A stretch of DNA of 64,000 bases from Caulobacterales bacterium (GTDB lineage Bacteria; Pseudomonadota; Alphaproteobacteria; Caulobacterales; Caulobacteraceae), in assembly GCA_019510435.1 (NCBI GenBank), contig JAEKKJ010000016.1, forward strand, positions 434,001 to 498,000, in the 5' to 3' direction. The notes under the pieces are model-generated. The model saw only the letters and a list, made by a program, of their open reading frames with translations, had not been told where the DNA came from and searched no databases. Position numbers and translations under genes: made by a program. This document shows, one piece after another, positions 48,926 to 58,050 of the stretch. Numbering within the stretch: the stretch's first letter is position 1; each line of letters begins with the position of its first letter.

Positions 48926-49552
48926 ATGCCCAAGACCCTCAATGACCTGAAAGCGAAGAACCGCGCCTGGGCGGCTGGCAAGATCGCCGTCGATCCGGGC
49001 TTCTTCAAGCGGCTGGAGGGCCAGCAGGCGCCGGAGTACCTGTGGATCGGCTGCTCCGACAGCCGGGTGCCGGCCAACGAGATCGTCGGCCTGGATCCCG
49101 GCGAGCTGTTCGTACACCGCAACGTCGCCAACCTGGCCCCGCCGCAGGACGCCAACTACCTGTCGGTGCTGCAGTTCGCGGTCGACGTGATCAAGGTGAA
49201 GCACATCCTGGTGGTCGGCCATTATGGCTGCGGCGGCGTGGCCGCGGCGGTGGACGGCCAGCGGCGCGGGCTGGTGGACCACTGGCTGCACCCGATCCGC
49301 GAGGTGCACCAGGACCACCATCACGAGATCGACGCCCTGCCCGACCAGAAGGCCAAGTGGGACCGGCTGGTGGAGCTGAACGTGGTGCGCCAGGTGAAGA
49401 ACGTGGCCTCCGACGTCTTCGTCCAGGACGCCTGGGCGCGCGGCCAGCCCCTGTGCGTGCACGGCTGGGTCTACACCCTGGGCACCGGTATCGTCACCGA
49501 CCTGGACGTCAGCGTCTCCGGCCCCGAGGACCTCGCGGAGTTCGCGGACTAG
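48926..49552 (+). CDS. can: Beta-class carbonic anhydrase
   Basis: The 208-residue enzyme hydrates CO2. Zinc ligands and catalytic residues are in WIGCSDSRVPANEIVGLDPG (Cys at about residue 43, Asp and Arg of the CxDSR motif) and VVGHYGCGGVAAAVDG (His and Cys at about 99-103). FVHRNVANLAPPQDANYLS follows the family exactly. It lies after maiA with a six-base gap and is probably co-transcribed by position only. Function is well supported. Confidence 0.95.
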   Translation: MPKTLNDLKAKNRAWAAGKIAVDPGFFKRLEGQQAPEYLWIGCSDSRVPANEIVGLDPGELFVHRNVANLAPPQDANYLSVLQFAVDVIKVKHILVVGHYGCGGVAAAVDGQRRGLVDHWLHPIREVHQDHHHEIDALPDQKAKWDRLVELNVVRQVKNVASDVFVQDAWARGQPLCVHGWVYTLGTGIVTDLDVSVSGPEDLAEFAD

Positions 49553-49583
49553 GGTCGGCACGATTGGTAAGCTGCGATGAGCC

Positions 49584-49790
49584 CTACCTCCCCCGTTGCG
49601 GCAGCAACGGTGGGAGGGGGACCGCCCGCCGAGATCGGCGGCAGCCGACCGTAGAGCGGGGGGTGGAGGGGGCAAGCCCCATCCGCTGACTCACAACCGC
49701 CAGGTCAATCCGCTGCGCCTGAGGCTCGCCCCCTCCACCACTCGCTCTTCGGCGAGCGGTCCCCCCCCCCCCGCTGCGCAGGGGAGGTAG
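49584..49790. repeat. ~207-bp intergenic inverted repeat
   Basis: The left arm begins CTACCTCCCCCG and has GGTGGGAGGGGGACCGC, then GGGTGGAGGGGGC. The right arm reads GCCCCCTCCACC and ends CAGGGGAGGTAG. A run of 12 C residues lies at 49761-49772. The same CCCCCTCCACC/GGTGGAGGGGGC core is found at 58634-58762. It fills the space between the carbonic anhydrase and the convergent dioxygenase gene. Confidence 0.75.
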
Positions 49791-49801
49791 ATCAAGCCGA
49801 C

Positions 49802-50755
49802 CTACGCCAGCTTGATCTCCTTCAGGCGCTCCTTGAGGTAGTCGTCCGCGGTGATCGGCTCCGGGTAACGGTTCGGGTGCTCGGCGTCGACGCAGCTGGG
49901 CAGGGTCTCGATCAGGTAGTCCGAGTTGAAGTGCAGGAAGAACGGCGTCGAGTAGCGCGGGAAGCCGCGGCGTTCGGGGGCCGGGTTCACCACCCGGTGG
50001 GTGGTGGACGGCAGGCGGTGGTTCACGAGCCGCTGCAGCATGTCGCCGATGTTGCAGACCAGGCTGCCGGCCGGCGGGTTGATCGCGATCCAGCGGCCGT
50101 CGTGGTCCTTGACCTCCAGCCCGGCTTCCTCGGCGCCGAGCAGCAGGGTGATGACATTGATGTCCTCGTGCGCGCCGGCGCGGATGTGCGGCCCGTCCTT
50201 GGGCACCGGCGGATAGTGCAGCAGGCGCAGGATCGAATTGCCCACCTCCACCTTGTCGTCGAAGAAGTGGCGCGGCAGGCGCAGGTAGGTGGCGATGGCC
50301 TCCAGCACCTTCAGGCCCATGGCGTCCAGCGCCGCATAGAGCCAGCCCACCTTGGCGCGGAACTCGGGCAGCTCGGCGTCAGGCCAGATGTTGTCCAGCA
50401 TGTGGTCGCGGAAGCGGTGGCCGGGCGGCAGGTCGCGGCCCACGTGCCAGAATTCCTTGAGGTCGTAGTGGGCGGCGCCCTTGGCCGTCTCGACGCCGAA
50501 CGGCGTGTAGCCGCGCTGGCCGGCCACCGGCAGCTTGTACTTCAGCTTGGTCTCTTCCGGCAGGGCGAAGAACAGCTTCATCTGCTCGATGGCCGCGTCG
50601 ATCCTGTCCTGCGGCATGCCGTGGTCGCCGATCACGGCGAATCCCCAGCGGGCGTAGCTGTCGCCGAGGCGCTGGGTGAACGTGTCGAAATCCTGGGCGA
50701 AGAGCTGGAAGGAGACGGGCTCGATGCGGTCTTGGAGGTTCAGGGCTTGGCTCAT
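49802..50755 (-). CDS. Isopenicillin N synthase-family 2OG-Fe(II) dioxygenase
   Basis: The 317-residue protein has the N-terminal DIOX_N region (YARWGFAVIGDHGMPQDRID) and the jelly-roll iron-binding motif: His and Asp in AGAHEDINVITLLLGAEEA (about residues 200-218), the distal His in LPSTTHRVVNPAPERRGF and the Arg/Ser 2-oxoglutarate-binding pair in PRYSTPFFLHFN. Members oxidise small molecules, and bacterial proteins like this are often of unknown substrate. Independent transcription is likely. Confidence 0.88.
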   Translation of the reverse strand: MSQALNLQDRIEPVSFQLFAQDFDTFTQRLGDSYARWGFAVIGDHGMPQDRIDAAIEQMKLFFALPEETKLKYKLPVAGQRGYTPFGVETAKGAAHYDLKEFWHVGRDLPPGHRFRDHMLDNIWPDAELPEFRAKVGWLYAALDAMGLKVLEAIATYLRLPRHFFDDKVEVGNSILRLLHYPPVPKDGPHIRAGAHEDINVITLLLGAEEAGLEVKDHDGRWIAINPPAGSLVCNIGDMLQRLVNHRLPSTTHRVVNPAPERRGFPRYSTPFFLHFNSDYLIETLPSCVDAEHPNRYPEPITADDYLKERLKEIKLA

Positions 50756-50820
50756 TTCGCCATTCCTACACCTCCGCGTGCGAGCCCTCCAGCGGCCGGA
50801 TCAATGCGCGCGCCGGCACG

Positions 50821-52710
50821 TCATGACCGCCGCCCGGCCACCTCGGCCTGCTTGACCTCGGCGATGTCGTTGTCGGCTTCCTGCGCCTCCTCGGCGGAAA
50901 GCCGGCGCATCTCGGCCTGCAGCAGCTTCTCCATGGTGGCGCGGCTGTCGCGGGTGGCCATGATGTAGCGCTCCTCCTCGCCGTAGACGGGCGCCAGGCG
51001 CTTGAAGAGCGCCTTGTCGTGGTCGCGGAAGAGGGTCGCCGCCTGTTTGGCCCGCCGCTCGGAGAGGCCCAGGCGCAGCAGCGCCTTCTTGCCGAACGCC
51101 AGGGCGCTCTCGAAGGTCTCGCGCTCCAGGTCGTCGGCGCCGGCCTTGATCAGCTCATAGGCGTGGCGGCGGTCGAAGGCCCGGGCCAGGATGGTCAGGT
51201 TCGGGAAGTACTCGGTGGCGGCCTTTACCAGCTCGACCGCCTTGTCCTTGTCGTCGATGGCGACCAGCAGGAGCTTAGCCTTGCCCGCCCCCGCGGCGCG
51301 CAGCAGGTCCAGGCGGCTGGCGTCGCCGTAGTGCACCGGCCAGCCGAAGCGGCGGATCAGGTCGATCTGCTCGATGGACGAATCCAGCAGCACCACCTTG
51401 AATTCGTTGGCGGTGAGCAGGCGCGTGGCGATCTGGCCGAAGCGGCCGAAGCCGGCGACGATGGCGTCCGGCGCCCCGTCGTCGAACGGCAGCCGCTCGG
51501 GCTCCGACTGCGCCGAGGCCCGGTTCAGCACCAGCCGCTCGTGCAGCACGAAGGCGATGGGCGTCAGGGCCATGGAGAGGGCCACCACCGCCGTCGCCAG
51601 CCCCGCCTGGTCCTGGTTCAGCACATGGGCGCCGACCACGAAAGTCAGCAGCACGAAGGCGAACTCGCCCCCCTGGGCCAGGGAGACCGCCACGGTGGCT
51701 GCATCGCGCCGCGTCTTGCCGAACACCAGGCCCACGCCCCACATGGCCAGGGCCTTGATGGCCATCAGGCCGAGGGTCAGGGCCGGAATCAGCACCCAGT
51801 GCTGCAGCACCAGGCCGACGTTGAGCCCCGCGCCCACGGTGATGAAGAAGAGGCCCAGCAGGAGGCCGCGGAACGGCTCGATGTCGGTCTCCAGCTCGCG
51901 GCGGAACTCGCTCTCGGCCAGCACCACGCCGGCCAGGAACGCGCCCAGCGCCGGCGACAGGCCCACGACCTCCATCAGGGTCGCGACGCCCACCACCAGC
52001 AGCAGGGCCGAGGCGGTGAAGATCTCGCGCAGGCGGGCCGCCGCGATGAACCGGAACACGGGCCGGGTAAGGTAGCGCCCGCCGATCACCACACCGGCGA
52101 CGGCCCCGAGCGTGGCGACGATCCGCAGCCAGTCCGGCAGGCCTTCCAGCAGGGTCGGCGGCGCCGCGGCCGCGACGGAGGCGGCATGCTGGCCGTCCGC
52201 CAGCAGCGGCAGCAGGGCGAAGAGCGGGATCACCGCCAGGTCCTGGAACAGCAGCACCCCGAAGGCGGCCTCGCCCACCGGCCCCTGACGCAGGCCCTTC
52301 TCCTCCAGGTTCTGCAGCACGATGGCGGTGGACGACATGGCCAGGATCAGGCCCGCAGCGACCGCCACCCGCCAGTCGGCGCCCAGAACCAAGGCGACGG
52401 CGCCCACGACGGCGGCGCTGGCCAGCATCTGGGCCAGGCCCAGGCCGAAGATCGAGGTGCGCATCTCCCAGAGCGCGGAGGGCCGCACCTCCAGCCCGAT
52501 GAGGAACAGCAGGATCACCACGCCGAACTCGGCGAACTTCACCACGTCGCCCTGCGGCCCCACCAAGTTCAGCAGGAACGGGCCCACCACCAGGCCGGCG
52601 ATCAGATAGCCCAGCACCGAGCCCAGCCCGAGCCGCTTGGCGATCGGCACGGAGACGACGCCGGCGGCCAGATAGACGAGGGCCTGGATCAGGAAGGACT
52701 GGGCATGCAT
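50821..52710 (-). CDS. Kef-type monovalent cation:proton antiporter (CPA2)
   Basis: The 629-residue protein starts at MHAQSFLIQALVYLAAGVVS. An N-terminal Na_H_Exchanger domain of 11-13 membrane segments spans about residues 1-385 (LGLGSVLGYLIAGLVVGPFL, AMSSTAIVLQNLEEKGLRQG, GAFLAGVVLAESEFRRELET). A cytoplasmic TrkA-N NAD-binding domain spans about 410-530 (AIVAGFGRFGQIATRLLTAN) and a charged C-terminus follows. This matches KefB/KefC antiporters that exchange potassium for protons and protect against electrophiles. There is no KefG/KefF-like oxidoreductase next to it. Confidence 0.92.
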   Translation of the reverse strand: MHAQSFLIQALVYLAAGVVSVPIAKRLGLGSVLGYLIAGLVVGPFLLNLVGPQGDVVKFAEFGVVILLFLIGLEVRPSALWEMRTSIFGLGLAQMLASAAVVGAVALVLGADWRVAVAAGLILAMSSTAIVLQNLEEKGLRQGPVGEAAFGVLLFQDLAVIPLFALLPLLADGQHAASVAAAAPPTLLEGLPDWLRIVATLGAVAGVVIGGRYLTRPVFRFIAAARLREIFTASALLLVVGVATLMEVVGLSPALGAFLAGVVLAESEFRRELETDIEPFRGLLLGLFFITVGAGLNVGLVLQHWVLIPALTLGLMAIKALAMWGVGLVFGKTRRDAATVAVSLAQGGEFAFVLLTFVVGAHVLNQDQAGLATAVVALSMALTPIAFVLHERLVLNRASAQSEPERLPFDDGAPDAIVAGFGRFGQIATRLLTANEFKVVLLDSSIEQIDLIRRFGWPVHYGDASRLDLLRAAGAGKAKLLLVAIDDKDKAVELVKAATEYFPNLTILARAFDRRHAYELIKAGADDLERETFESALAFGKKALLRLGLSERRAKQAATLFRDHDKALFKRLAPVYGEEERYIMATRDSRATMEKLLQAEMRRLSAEEAQEADNDIAEVKQAEVAGRRS

Positions 52711-52805
52711 GGGCGGATCGAGGCGGCGCCACGCCAAAATCATCAATCGATGAATTTTTTTCCGGACCGGTTCCCTCCGGGCCCGCGGGAGGGTATCAGG
52801 CGGCC

Positions 52806-53513
52806 ATGGCCGACAAGGTGCGCAAGGACGCGGTCGAGGCGCTGCAAGGGCTGCTCTTCGACGGCATGACGATCATGGCGGGGGGCTTCGGCCTCTGCGG
52901 CATCCCGGAAACCCTGATCGCGGCGATCCGCCAGGCAGGGGTCAAGGACCTGACCGTGGTCTCCAACAACTGCGGGGTCGACGACTTCGGGCTGGGGATC
53001 CTGCTGGCCGGCGGGCAGATCCGGAAGATGATCTCGTCCTACGTGGGCGAGAACAAGCTGTTCGCCGAGCTCTACCTCTCCGGCAAGCTGGAGCTGGAGT
53101 TCAACCCGCAGGGCACCCTGGCCGAGCGCATTCGCGCCGGCGGGGCGGGCATCCCGGCCTTCTTCACCAAGACCGGCGTCGGCACCCTGGTGGCCGAGGG
53201 CAAGGAGGTCCGCGAGTTCGACGGGGAGCTCTATGTCATGGAGCGGGGGCTGACCGCCGACCTCTCCATCGTGAAGGCCTGGAAGGGCGACCACGAGGGC
53301 AACCTTGTCTACCGGATGACGGCGCGGAACTTCAATCCGATGATGGCCACCGCCGGCAAGGTGTGCGTCGCCGAGGTGGAGGCGCTGGTGGAGACCGGCG
53401 CGCTCGATCCCGACGGCATCCACACGCCCGGCATCTTCGTCGACCGCATCCTGCAGGGCGCCTACGAGAAGCGCATCGAGCAGCTGACCGTCCGCAAGCG
53501 GGAGATCGCCTGA
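52806..53513 (+). CDS. scoA: 3-oxoacid CoA-transferase subunit A
   Basis: The 235-residue subunit A of succinyl-CoA:3-ketoacid CoA transferase has [20 protein letters not shown] (about residues 19-38), [20 protein letters not shown] and [20 protein letters not shown] (about 115-134). The enzyme activates acetoacetate with succinyl-CoA. The gene overlaps scoB by one base (TGATG). The pair fits ketone body or aromatic/leucine breakdown. Confidence 0.94.
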   Translation: MADKVRKDAVEALQGLLFDGMTIMAGGFGLCGIPETLIAAIRQAGVKDLTVVSNNCGVDDFGLGILLAGGQIRKMISSYVGENKLFAELYLSGKLELEFNPQGTLAERIRAGGAGIPAFFTKTGVGTLVAEGKEVREFDGELYVMERGLTADLSIVKAWKGDHEGNLVYRMTARNFNPMMATAGKVCVAEVEALVETGALDPDGIHTPGIFVDRILQGAYEKRIEQLTVRKREIA

Positions 53514-54178
53514 TGTCCGAAGCGTCCAAGGGCTGGACCCGCGACCAGATCGCCGCCCGCGCCGCGCAGGAGCTGCGCGACGGCTTCTATGTGAACCTGG
53601 GCATCGGCATCCCGACCCTGGTGGCCAACTACATCCCGCCGGGCGTCTCGGTCACGCTGCAGAGCGAGAACGGCATGCTGGGCATGGGCCCCTTCCCCTA
53701 TGAGGGCGAGGCCGACCCCGACCTGATCAATGCCGGCAAGCAGACGATCACCGCCCTGCCGTCCAGCGCGTTCTTCTCCAGCGCCGACAGCTTCGCCATG
53801 ATTCGCGGCGGCCACATCGACCTCTCCATCCTGGGCGCCATGCAGGTGGCGCAGAACGGCGACCTGGCGAACTGGATGGTGCCCGGCAAGATGGTCAAGG
53901 GCATGGGCGGCGCCATGGACCTGGTGGCCGGCGTCAAGCGCGTGGTGGTGGTCATGGAGCACACCGAGAAGACCGGCGCGCCCAAGCTGCTCGAGGCCTG
54001 CACCCTGCCGCTCACCGGCCAGGGCGTGGTGGACCTGGTGATCACCGACCTGGGCGTCTTCGACGTCTCGCGCGGCAAGAGCCCGCTGACCTTGCTGGAG
54101 CTGGCGCCCGGCGTGACGGTGGAAGAGATCCGCGCCAAGACCGGCGCCGAATTCCGCGTCGCGGAGACGGTGGGGTAA
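53513..54178 (+). CDS. scoB: 3-oxoacid CoA-transferase subunit B
   Basis: The 221-residue subunit B. The catalytic Glu is in [20 protein letters not shown] (about residues 45-64), and [20 protein letters not shown] and [20 protein letters not shown] follow. Start ATG overlaps the scoA stop. Both subunits together form the active transferase. A GC-rich palindrome follows before nrsF. Confidence 0.94.
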   Translation: MSEASKGWTRDQIAARAAQELRDGFYVNLGIGIPTLVANYIPPGVSVTLQSENGMLGMGPFPYEGEADPDLINAGKQTITALPSSAFFSSADSFAMIRGGHIDLSILGAMQVAQNGDLANWMVPGKMVKGMGGAMDLVAGVKRVVVVMEHTEKTGAPKLLEACTLPLTGQGVVDLVITDLGVFDVSRGKSPLTLLELAPGVTVEEIRAKTGAEFRVAETVG

Positions 54179-54184
54179 TCTCAC

Positions 54185-54257
54185 CCCTTATGGGAGGGTC
54201 GTAGCTTCCCCACCCTGGCTCGCTCGCGCGAGCCTGTCCCTCCCCATTAAGGGAGGG
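54185..54257. repeat. Palindromic intergenic element between scoB and nrsF
   Basis: CCCTTATGGGAGGG at the left and CCCTCCCCATTAAGGG at the right are near reverse complements, with GGCTCGCTCGCGCGAGCC in the middle. It separates two convergent genes and probably works as a terminator in both directions. Confidence 0.65.
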
Positions 54258-54267
54258 AGCGCGCACA

Positions 54268-54927
54268 CTACCGCCACCTTAGGGCCCAGGGCCCCAGCAG
54301 GGCGCCGAGGGCGGCGCTGAGGGCGACGCCGAGGCTGTACCAGGTGGCCAGGAAGGCGGCGCCGGTCTCGGTGCAATGCAGGCCGTAGGCTGCCGCGGCC
54401 ACGCCGCCTGCGAAGAGACCGGCGGCGGCTCCCGCCAGGGTCAGGCGGGTGGGCGCCAGACGGCGCATCACCAGCAGCGCCAGGGCCAGGGTCGGGATCG
54501 AGAGCATCAGGATCCGGATCGGGCAGACGTCCCAGGACTGGCCCAGCCACATGGGCATGCGCATCTCGGGCGGCATGCGCATCATGCGGATCGCGGCGAA
54601 GAGGATGACCATGCCCAGGGCGAGCGCCATCAGCAGGAAGCCGCCGCGGCCCGATCCAGCCGGCCGCGCCAGGCGCTCGGCGCTCCAGAAGCCCGCCAGG
54701 CCCAGCACTACCGCGTAGCCCGCCTTCATCCAGAACATCATGTCGCCGGCGGCGACCTGGCGCAGGTCCGGGCGCAGGCCGAGGAAGACCAGCACCAGTC
54801 CGAGCGCCACCGCCCCGCCCACCGCCGCGCTGGCGGCGATGCGCAGGGGGACGGTTCCCGGCCGGGCCGGCGACAGGTCGGCCGCCAGGCTTTCGATCAG
54901 GTCCTGGGTGTCGCGGGGCGTGGTCAC
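54268..54927 (-). CDS. nrsF: Membrane anti-sigma factor NrsF
   Basis: The 219-residue protein starts at a GTG whose bases overlap the sigF stop (GTGA). Six hydrophobic segments are visible (for example AASAAVGGAVALGLVLVFLG, FLLMALALGMVILFAAIRMM, SIPTLALALLVMRRLAPTRL). Two cysteines, at about 135 (SWDVCPIRIL) and 185 (YGLHCTETGA), have the same 50-residue spacing as the two essential cysteines I recall from Caulobacter NrsF (DUF1109), which releases SigF upon metal stress. It is coupled to sigF, as expected for the pair. Confidence 0.9.
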   Translation of the reverse strand: MTTPRDTQDLIESLAADLSPARPGTVPLRIAASAAVGGAVALGLVLVFLGLRPDLRQVAAGDMMFWMKAGYAVVLGLAGFWSAERLARPAGSGRGGFLLMALALGMVILFAAIRMMRMPPEMRMPMWLGQSWDVCPIRILMLSIPTLALALLVMRRLAPTRLTLAGAAAGLFAGGVAAAAYGLHCTETGAAFLATWYSLGVALSAALGALLGPWALRWR

Positions 54928-55466
54928 GTGGCGCGGGTCCTGGAGGAGAGCGTCGCCATCGCCCGGTGCAGCGCCACCTTGGCGGCGCCCTCGGTCATGC
55001 CGGCGCGCGCCCCGGCCTCGGCCAAGCTGAGGCCCTCGATCTTCACGTCGCGGATCAGCCGTTGCTGGCGCTCGGGCAGCGTGACCAGCAGGCGCTCCAG
55101 GTCCAGGCGCGCCTCGGCGCTGAGGTCGGGCTCCTCCCAGAGGCTGTCCTCGACGAACTCCAGCGGCACGTGGGCGCGGATGCGCCGGCGGCGCCAGTGG
55201 TCGATCAGCTTGTAGCGCGCGACCGCATAGGCCCAGGCCGTGAACGGCTGGCTGGGGTCGTAGGTCGCCCGGCGGCGATGGATGGCGAGCAGGGTCTCCT
55301 GCACCAGGTCCTCCAGGTCGGCGGCGTGGTCCTGAGCGAGGCGCCGGCCGAAATAGATGGCGAGACGCTCGGCGAGCACGGACAGCAACTCGCGCCAAGC
55401 CGCGGCCTCGCCCGCCTGGGCGCGGCGCATCAGCGCGTTCAGCCGCGGTTCGAGATCGACGCTCAC
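54924..55466 (-). CDS. sigF: ECF sigma factor SigF
   Basis: A 180-residue ECF sigma factor. Region 2 is AAAWRELLSVLAERLAIYFG then DHAADLEDLVQETLLAIHRR and TYDPSQPFTAWAYAVARYKL. Region 4 is LPERQQRLIRDVKIEGLSLA then GARAGMTEGAAKVALHRAMA. Together with the coupled nrsF gene it matches the Caulobacter SigF, which responds to chromate, cadmium and similar stress and drives a few operons including bufferin-type genes and msrA. It is divergent from the bufferin operon and may control itself through a GTAACC-type promoter. Confidence 0.92.
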   Translation of the reverse strand: MSVDLEPRLNALMRRAQAGEAAAWRELLSVLAERLAIYFGRRLAQDHAADLEDLVQETLLAIHRRRATYDPSQPFTAWAYAVARYKLIDHWRRRRIRAHVPLEFVEDSLWEEPDLSAEARLDLERLLVTLPERQQRLIRDVKIEGLSLAEAGARAGMTEGAAKVALHRAMATLSSRTRAT

Positions 55467-55484
55467 GCCGGTTTCGTCACCTAG

Positions 55485-55509
55485 TTCGTCCGAGCGCGCG
55501 CGAGGTTAC
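55485..55509 (-). promoter_or_regulatory. Possible SigF promoter of sigF (spacing one short)
   Basis: On the minus strand GTAACC (55509-55504), 15 bases, CGAA (55488-55485). The motif agrees with the SigF consensus but the spacer is 15 instead of 16. Confidence 0.5.
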
Positions 55510-55542
55510 GCGCGTTGCCCAAAATGAAGAGTCTTTGGGCTT

Positions 55543-55568
55543 GTAACCTGCGCCGGTCCCGCCGCGAA
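55543..55568 (+). promoter_or_regulatory. SigF promoter of the bufferin operon
   Basis: GTAACC (55543-55548), 16 bases, CGAA (55565-55568). It matches the published Caulobacter SigF pattern (GTAACC-N16-CGAA) as I recall it, and lies 55 bases before bufA. Confidence 0.8.
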
Positions 55569-55622
55569 CTAGCTCCCGACCAAGCCGTTGTGGCCGGTCC
55601 TGACAACCGGGAGCTGACGCTC

Positions 55623-55916
55623 ATGAACACCCTTTCCACCACGCTGGCCGCCTCGGCCGTCCTGGCCCTGATGGGCGGCGCCGCCATGGCGCAGGACAGC
55701 ATGTCCAAGGACAAGATGGCCAAGCCCGCCGCCACCGAGAAGTGCTTCGGCGTCGCCAAGGCCGGCCAGAACGATTGCAAGGCCGGCGCGGGCACCACCT
55801 GCGCAGGCACCTCGAAGGTCGACTACGACGGCAAGGCCTTCAAGGAAGTCGCCAAGGGCACGTGCGTCACCATGAAGACGCCGACCGGCATGGGCTCGCT
55901 GACGCCCAAGGCCTGA
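55623..55916 (+). CDS. bufA: Bufferin precursor (DUF2282)
   Basis: A 97-residue exported peptide precursor: signal peptide [20 protein letters not shown] (ending in AMA), then a spacer [15 protein letters not shown] and the core with four cysteines in [24 protein letters not shown] and VAKGTCVTM. Bufferins are ribosomally made, modified peptides in which an MNIO-type enzyme turns cysteines into copper-chelating groups. The core pattern fits the BufA1 type. The modifying enzyme gene follows directly. The start has GGGAG just upstream. Confidence 0.9.
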   Translation: MNTLSTTLAASAVLALMGGAAMAQDSMSKDKMAKPAATEKCFGVAKAGQNDCKAGAGTTCAGTSKVDYDGKAFKEVAKGTCVTMKTPTGMGSLTPKA

Positions 55917-55943
55917 TCGCAAAGCTTCGCGAAAGCCAGCCAG

Positions 55944-56780
55944 ATGAGCCCGCACGCCCACGCCGGCGTCAGCCTGAAGCCTCAGCACTACGCCGAGGCC
56001 CTGGCGGCGCGTGAGGATGGCCTGTGGTTCGAGGTCCATGCCGAGAACTACATGGCCGCGGGCGGTCCGCGGCTCGCCTGGCTGGAGGCGATCGGCGACG
56101 GCAAGCCCCTCTCCCTCCACGGGGTCGGCCTGTCGCTGGCGGCGGACGAGGCGCCGGATGCGGGGCACCTCGCAGCCCTGCGGCGCCTCGTCGACCGCTA
56201 TCGCCCGGCGCTCGTCTCCGAGCACCTGGCGTGGTCGAGGCGGCAGGGGGTCTATGCCCCGGACCTCCTGCCGTTCCCGCGCAGCCGCGCCATGCTGGAG
56301 CGGACCTCAGCCAACGTCGCGCGCATGCAGGACGCGATCGCGCGGCCAGTGCTGATCGAGAATCCCTCGCTGTACCTGGCCCTCAAGGGCCACGACTACG
56401 ACGAGGCCGAGTTCCTGGCGCGGCTGTGCGAACGCGCCGGCTGCGGCCTCCTGGTGGACGTGAACAACGTCTTCGTCAGCGCCCATAACCTCGGCTATTC
56501 GGCGGGAGGCTATCTGGACGCCCTGCCCGCGGCGGCGGTGGGCGAGATCCACCTGGCCGGCCACAGCGCCGATCCCGGCCTGGGCGCCGACCTCCTGATC
56601 GACAGCCATGACGCACCCGTCGCCGAGCCGGTGTGGCGGCTGTACGCCCGGCTGATCGAGCGGATCGGGCCGCGGCCGACCCTGATCGAGCGGGATGGGG
56701 CGATCCCGGCCTTCGCCGATCTGGTGGGCGAGCGCGCCCGGGCCGAGAGCCTGCTGCGGCGGGAGCCGGCCCATGCGTGA
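55944..56780 (+). CDS. bufB: MNIO-family bufferin-modifying enzyme (DUF692)
   Basis: The 278-residue protein has a TIM-barrel multinuclear iron site: HAGVSLKPQHYAEALAAR, GLWFEVHAENYMAAGGPRLA, KPLSLHGVGLSLAADEAPDA, LVSEHLAWSRRQGVYAPDLL, VLIENPSLYLAL, LVDVNNVFVSAHNLG, GEIHLAGHSADPG. His, Glu and Asp residues in these segments are the expected iron ligands. It would convert precursor cysteines to thiooxazole-like groups. Its stop overlaps the bufC start by eight bases. Confidence 0.92.
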   Translation: MSPHAHAGVSLKPQHYAEALAAREDGLWFEVHAENYMAAGGPRLAWLEAIGDGKPLSLHGVGLSLAADEAPDAGHLAALRRLVDRYRPALVSEHLAWSRRQGVYAPDLLPFPRSRAMLERTSANVARMQDAIARPVLIENPSLYLALKGHDYDEAEFLARLCERAGCGLLVDVNNVFVSAHNLGYSAGGYLDALPAAAVGEIHLAGHSADPGLGADLLIDSHDAPVAEPVWRLYARLIERIGPRPTLIERDGAIPAFADLVGERARAESLLRREPAHA

Positions 56781-57537
56781 GGCCTTCCACGACGCCTTCG
56801 TCGCCGCCCTCTCCGGGGACCTTGCCGCGCTGGCGCCCTGGAGCGAGGCGCCGGACCTGGACGCGCGGCTCAGCGTCTATCGCAACACCGTCGCCAAGGG
56901 CTGCGCCGACGCCCTGGTGGCCCAGTTCCCGACGGTGGCCAAGCTGGTGGGCGAGCCCTGGCTCGGGGCAGCCGCGGTGGAATTCGCCCGCGCGCATCCG
57001 CCGACCGAGGCGGCGCTGCTGACCTACGGGGCGGATTTCCCCGCCTGGCTGGAGACCTTCGCCCCGGCCGCCGACATGCCGTGGCTGCCCGGCCTCGCCG
57101 CCCTGGACTACCTCTGGACCGAGGCGCACCTGGCCGCCGACGCGCCGCCCCTGGACCCGGCCGCCCTGCAGGCGCTGGCGCCTGAGGACTTCGCCCGCCT
57201 GCGCCTGGTCCTGCATCCGGCGGCGCGGTTCGCGAGCTTCGAGGCGGCGATCCCGTCCCTGTGGCTGGCGCTGCAGGCCGAGACGCCGCCCGCCGCCTTC
57301 GAGCTGGGCGCCGAGCCGGAGGGCCTGCTCTTCCTGCGGCCGGCGCTCGACATCACCCCCATCCGGCTCGCCCCCGGCGCCTTCGCCCTGCTCGCCGCCT
57401 GCCGCGACAGGCGCAGCCTGGCCGAGGCGGCCGCCGCCGCCCTCGCGGCCGAACCCCGCCTCGACCTGCAGGCCGCCTTCGCCGAACTGATCCTCGGCGG
57501 GGCCTTCGCCGAGCTCGCACCCCTGGAGACCGCATGA
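56773..57537 (+). CDS. bufC: BufC partner protein (DUF2063/PqqD-like)
   Basis: A 254-residue protein with the DUF2063 N-terminal region ([80 protein letters not shown]). The C-terminal half ([40 protein letters not shown]) is the PqqD-like recognition element that probably brings the precursor to BufB. The overlap with bufB and the ATGA overlap with the DoxX gene show an operon. Confidence 0.9.
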   Translation: MREAFHDAFVAALSGDLAALAPWSEAPDLDARLSVYRNTVAKGCADALVAQFPTVAKLVGEPWLGAAAVEFARAHPPTEAALLTYGADFPAWLETFAPAADMPWLPGLAALDYLWTEAHLAADAPPLDPAALQALAPEDFARLRLVLHPAARFASFEAAIPSLWLALQAETPPAAFELGAEPEGLLFLRPALDITPIRLAPGAFALLAACRDRRSLAEAAAAALAAEPRLDLQAAFAELILGGAFAELAPLETA

Positions 57538-58001
57538 CCGCCCCCGCCCTCACCGCGCCCGTCGCCCCGCCGCTGCGCGCCATCCGCGCCTTCGGCCAGC
57601 TGGCCCAGCGCCTGATCCCGGAGTCCGCTATCGGCCTCGTCGTCCGCCTGGGCGTCGCCGGCGTCTTCTTCCAGTCCGGCCGCAGCAAGGTGGACGGGAT
57701 CCTGCACATCACCGACGGGACCTACACCCTGTTCCGCGAGGAATACCGGTTGCCGCTGATCCCGCCGGAGATCGCCGCCCACCTGGCGACCTATTCGGAG
57801 CACCTGTTCTCGATCCTGCTGGTCCTCGGCTTGTTCACCCGGTTCTCAGCCCTTGCGTTCCTGGGCATGACCACGGTGATCGAGGTGTTCGTCTATCCCG
57901 ACGCCTGGCCGACGCACCTCTCCTGGGTGTGCCTGCTGATCTACCTCATCGCCCGCGGCGGCGGGGCCTTCAGCCTCGACCGCGCCTTGAAGCTCGACTG
58001 A
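57534..58001 (+). CDS. DoxX-family membrane protein
   Basis: A 155-residue inner membrane protein with four hydrophobic segments ([80 protein letters not shown]). It belongs to DoxX/DoxD-like proteins, frequent last genes of bufferin operons and sometimes tied to oxidation of thiols. It may support disulfide or redox balance during export. Confidence 0.88.
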   Translation: MTAPALTAPVAPPLRAIRAFGQLAQRLIPESAIGLVVRLGVAGVFFQSGRSKVDGILHITDGTYTLFREEYRLPLIPPEIAAHLATYSEHLFSILLVLGLFTRFSALAFLGMTTVIEVFVYPDAWPTHLSWVCLLIYLIARGGGAFSLDRALKLD

Positions 58002-58050
58002 CCCCGCCGACGTATCCACCATGACCTCCAGATCCCCCGAAGGGCCGACC

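Noticed and set aside
50821..52869. Long plus-strand frame across the Kef antiporter gene
   Set aside because: It is antisense to a well-supported membrane protein and has low-complexity Gln/His composition.
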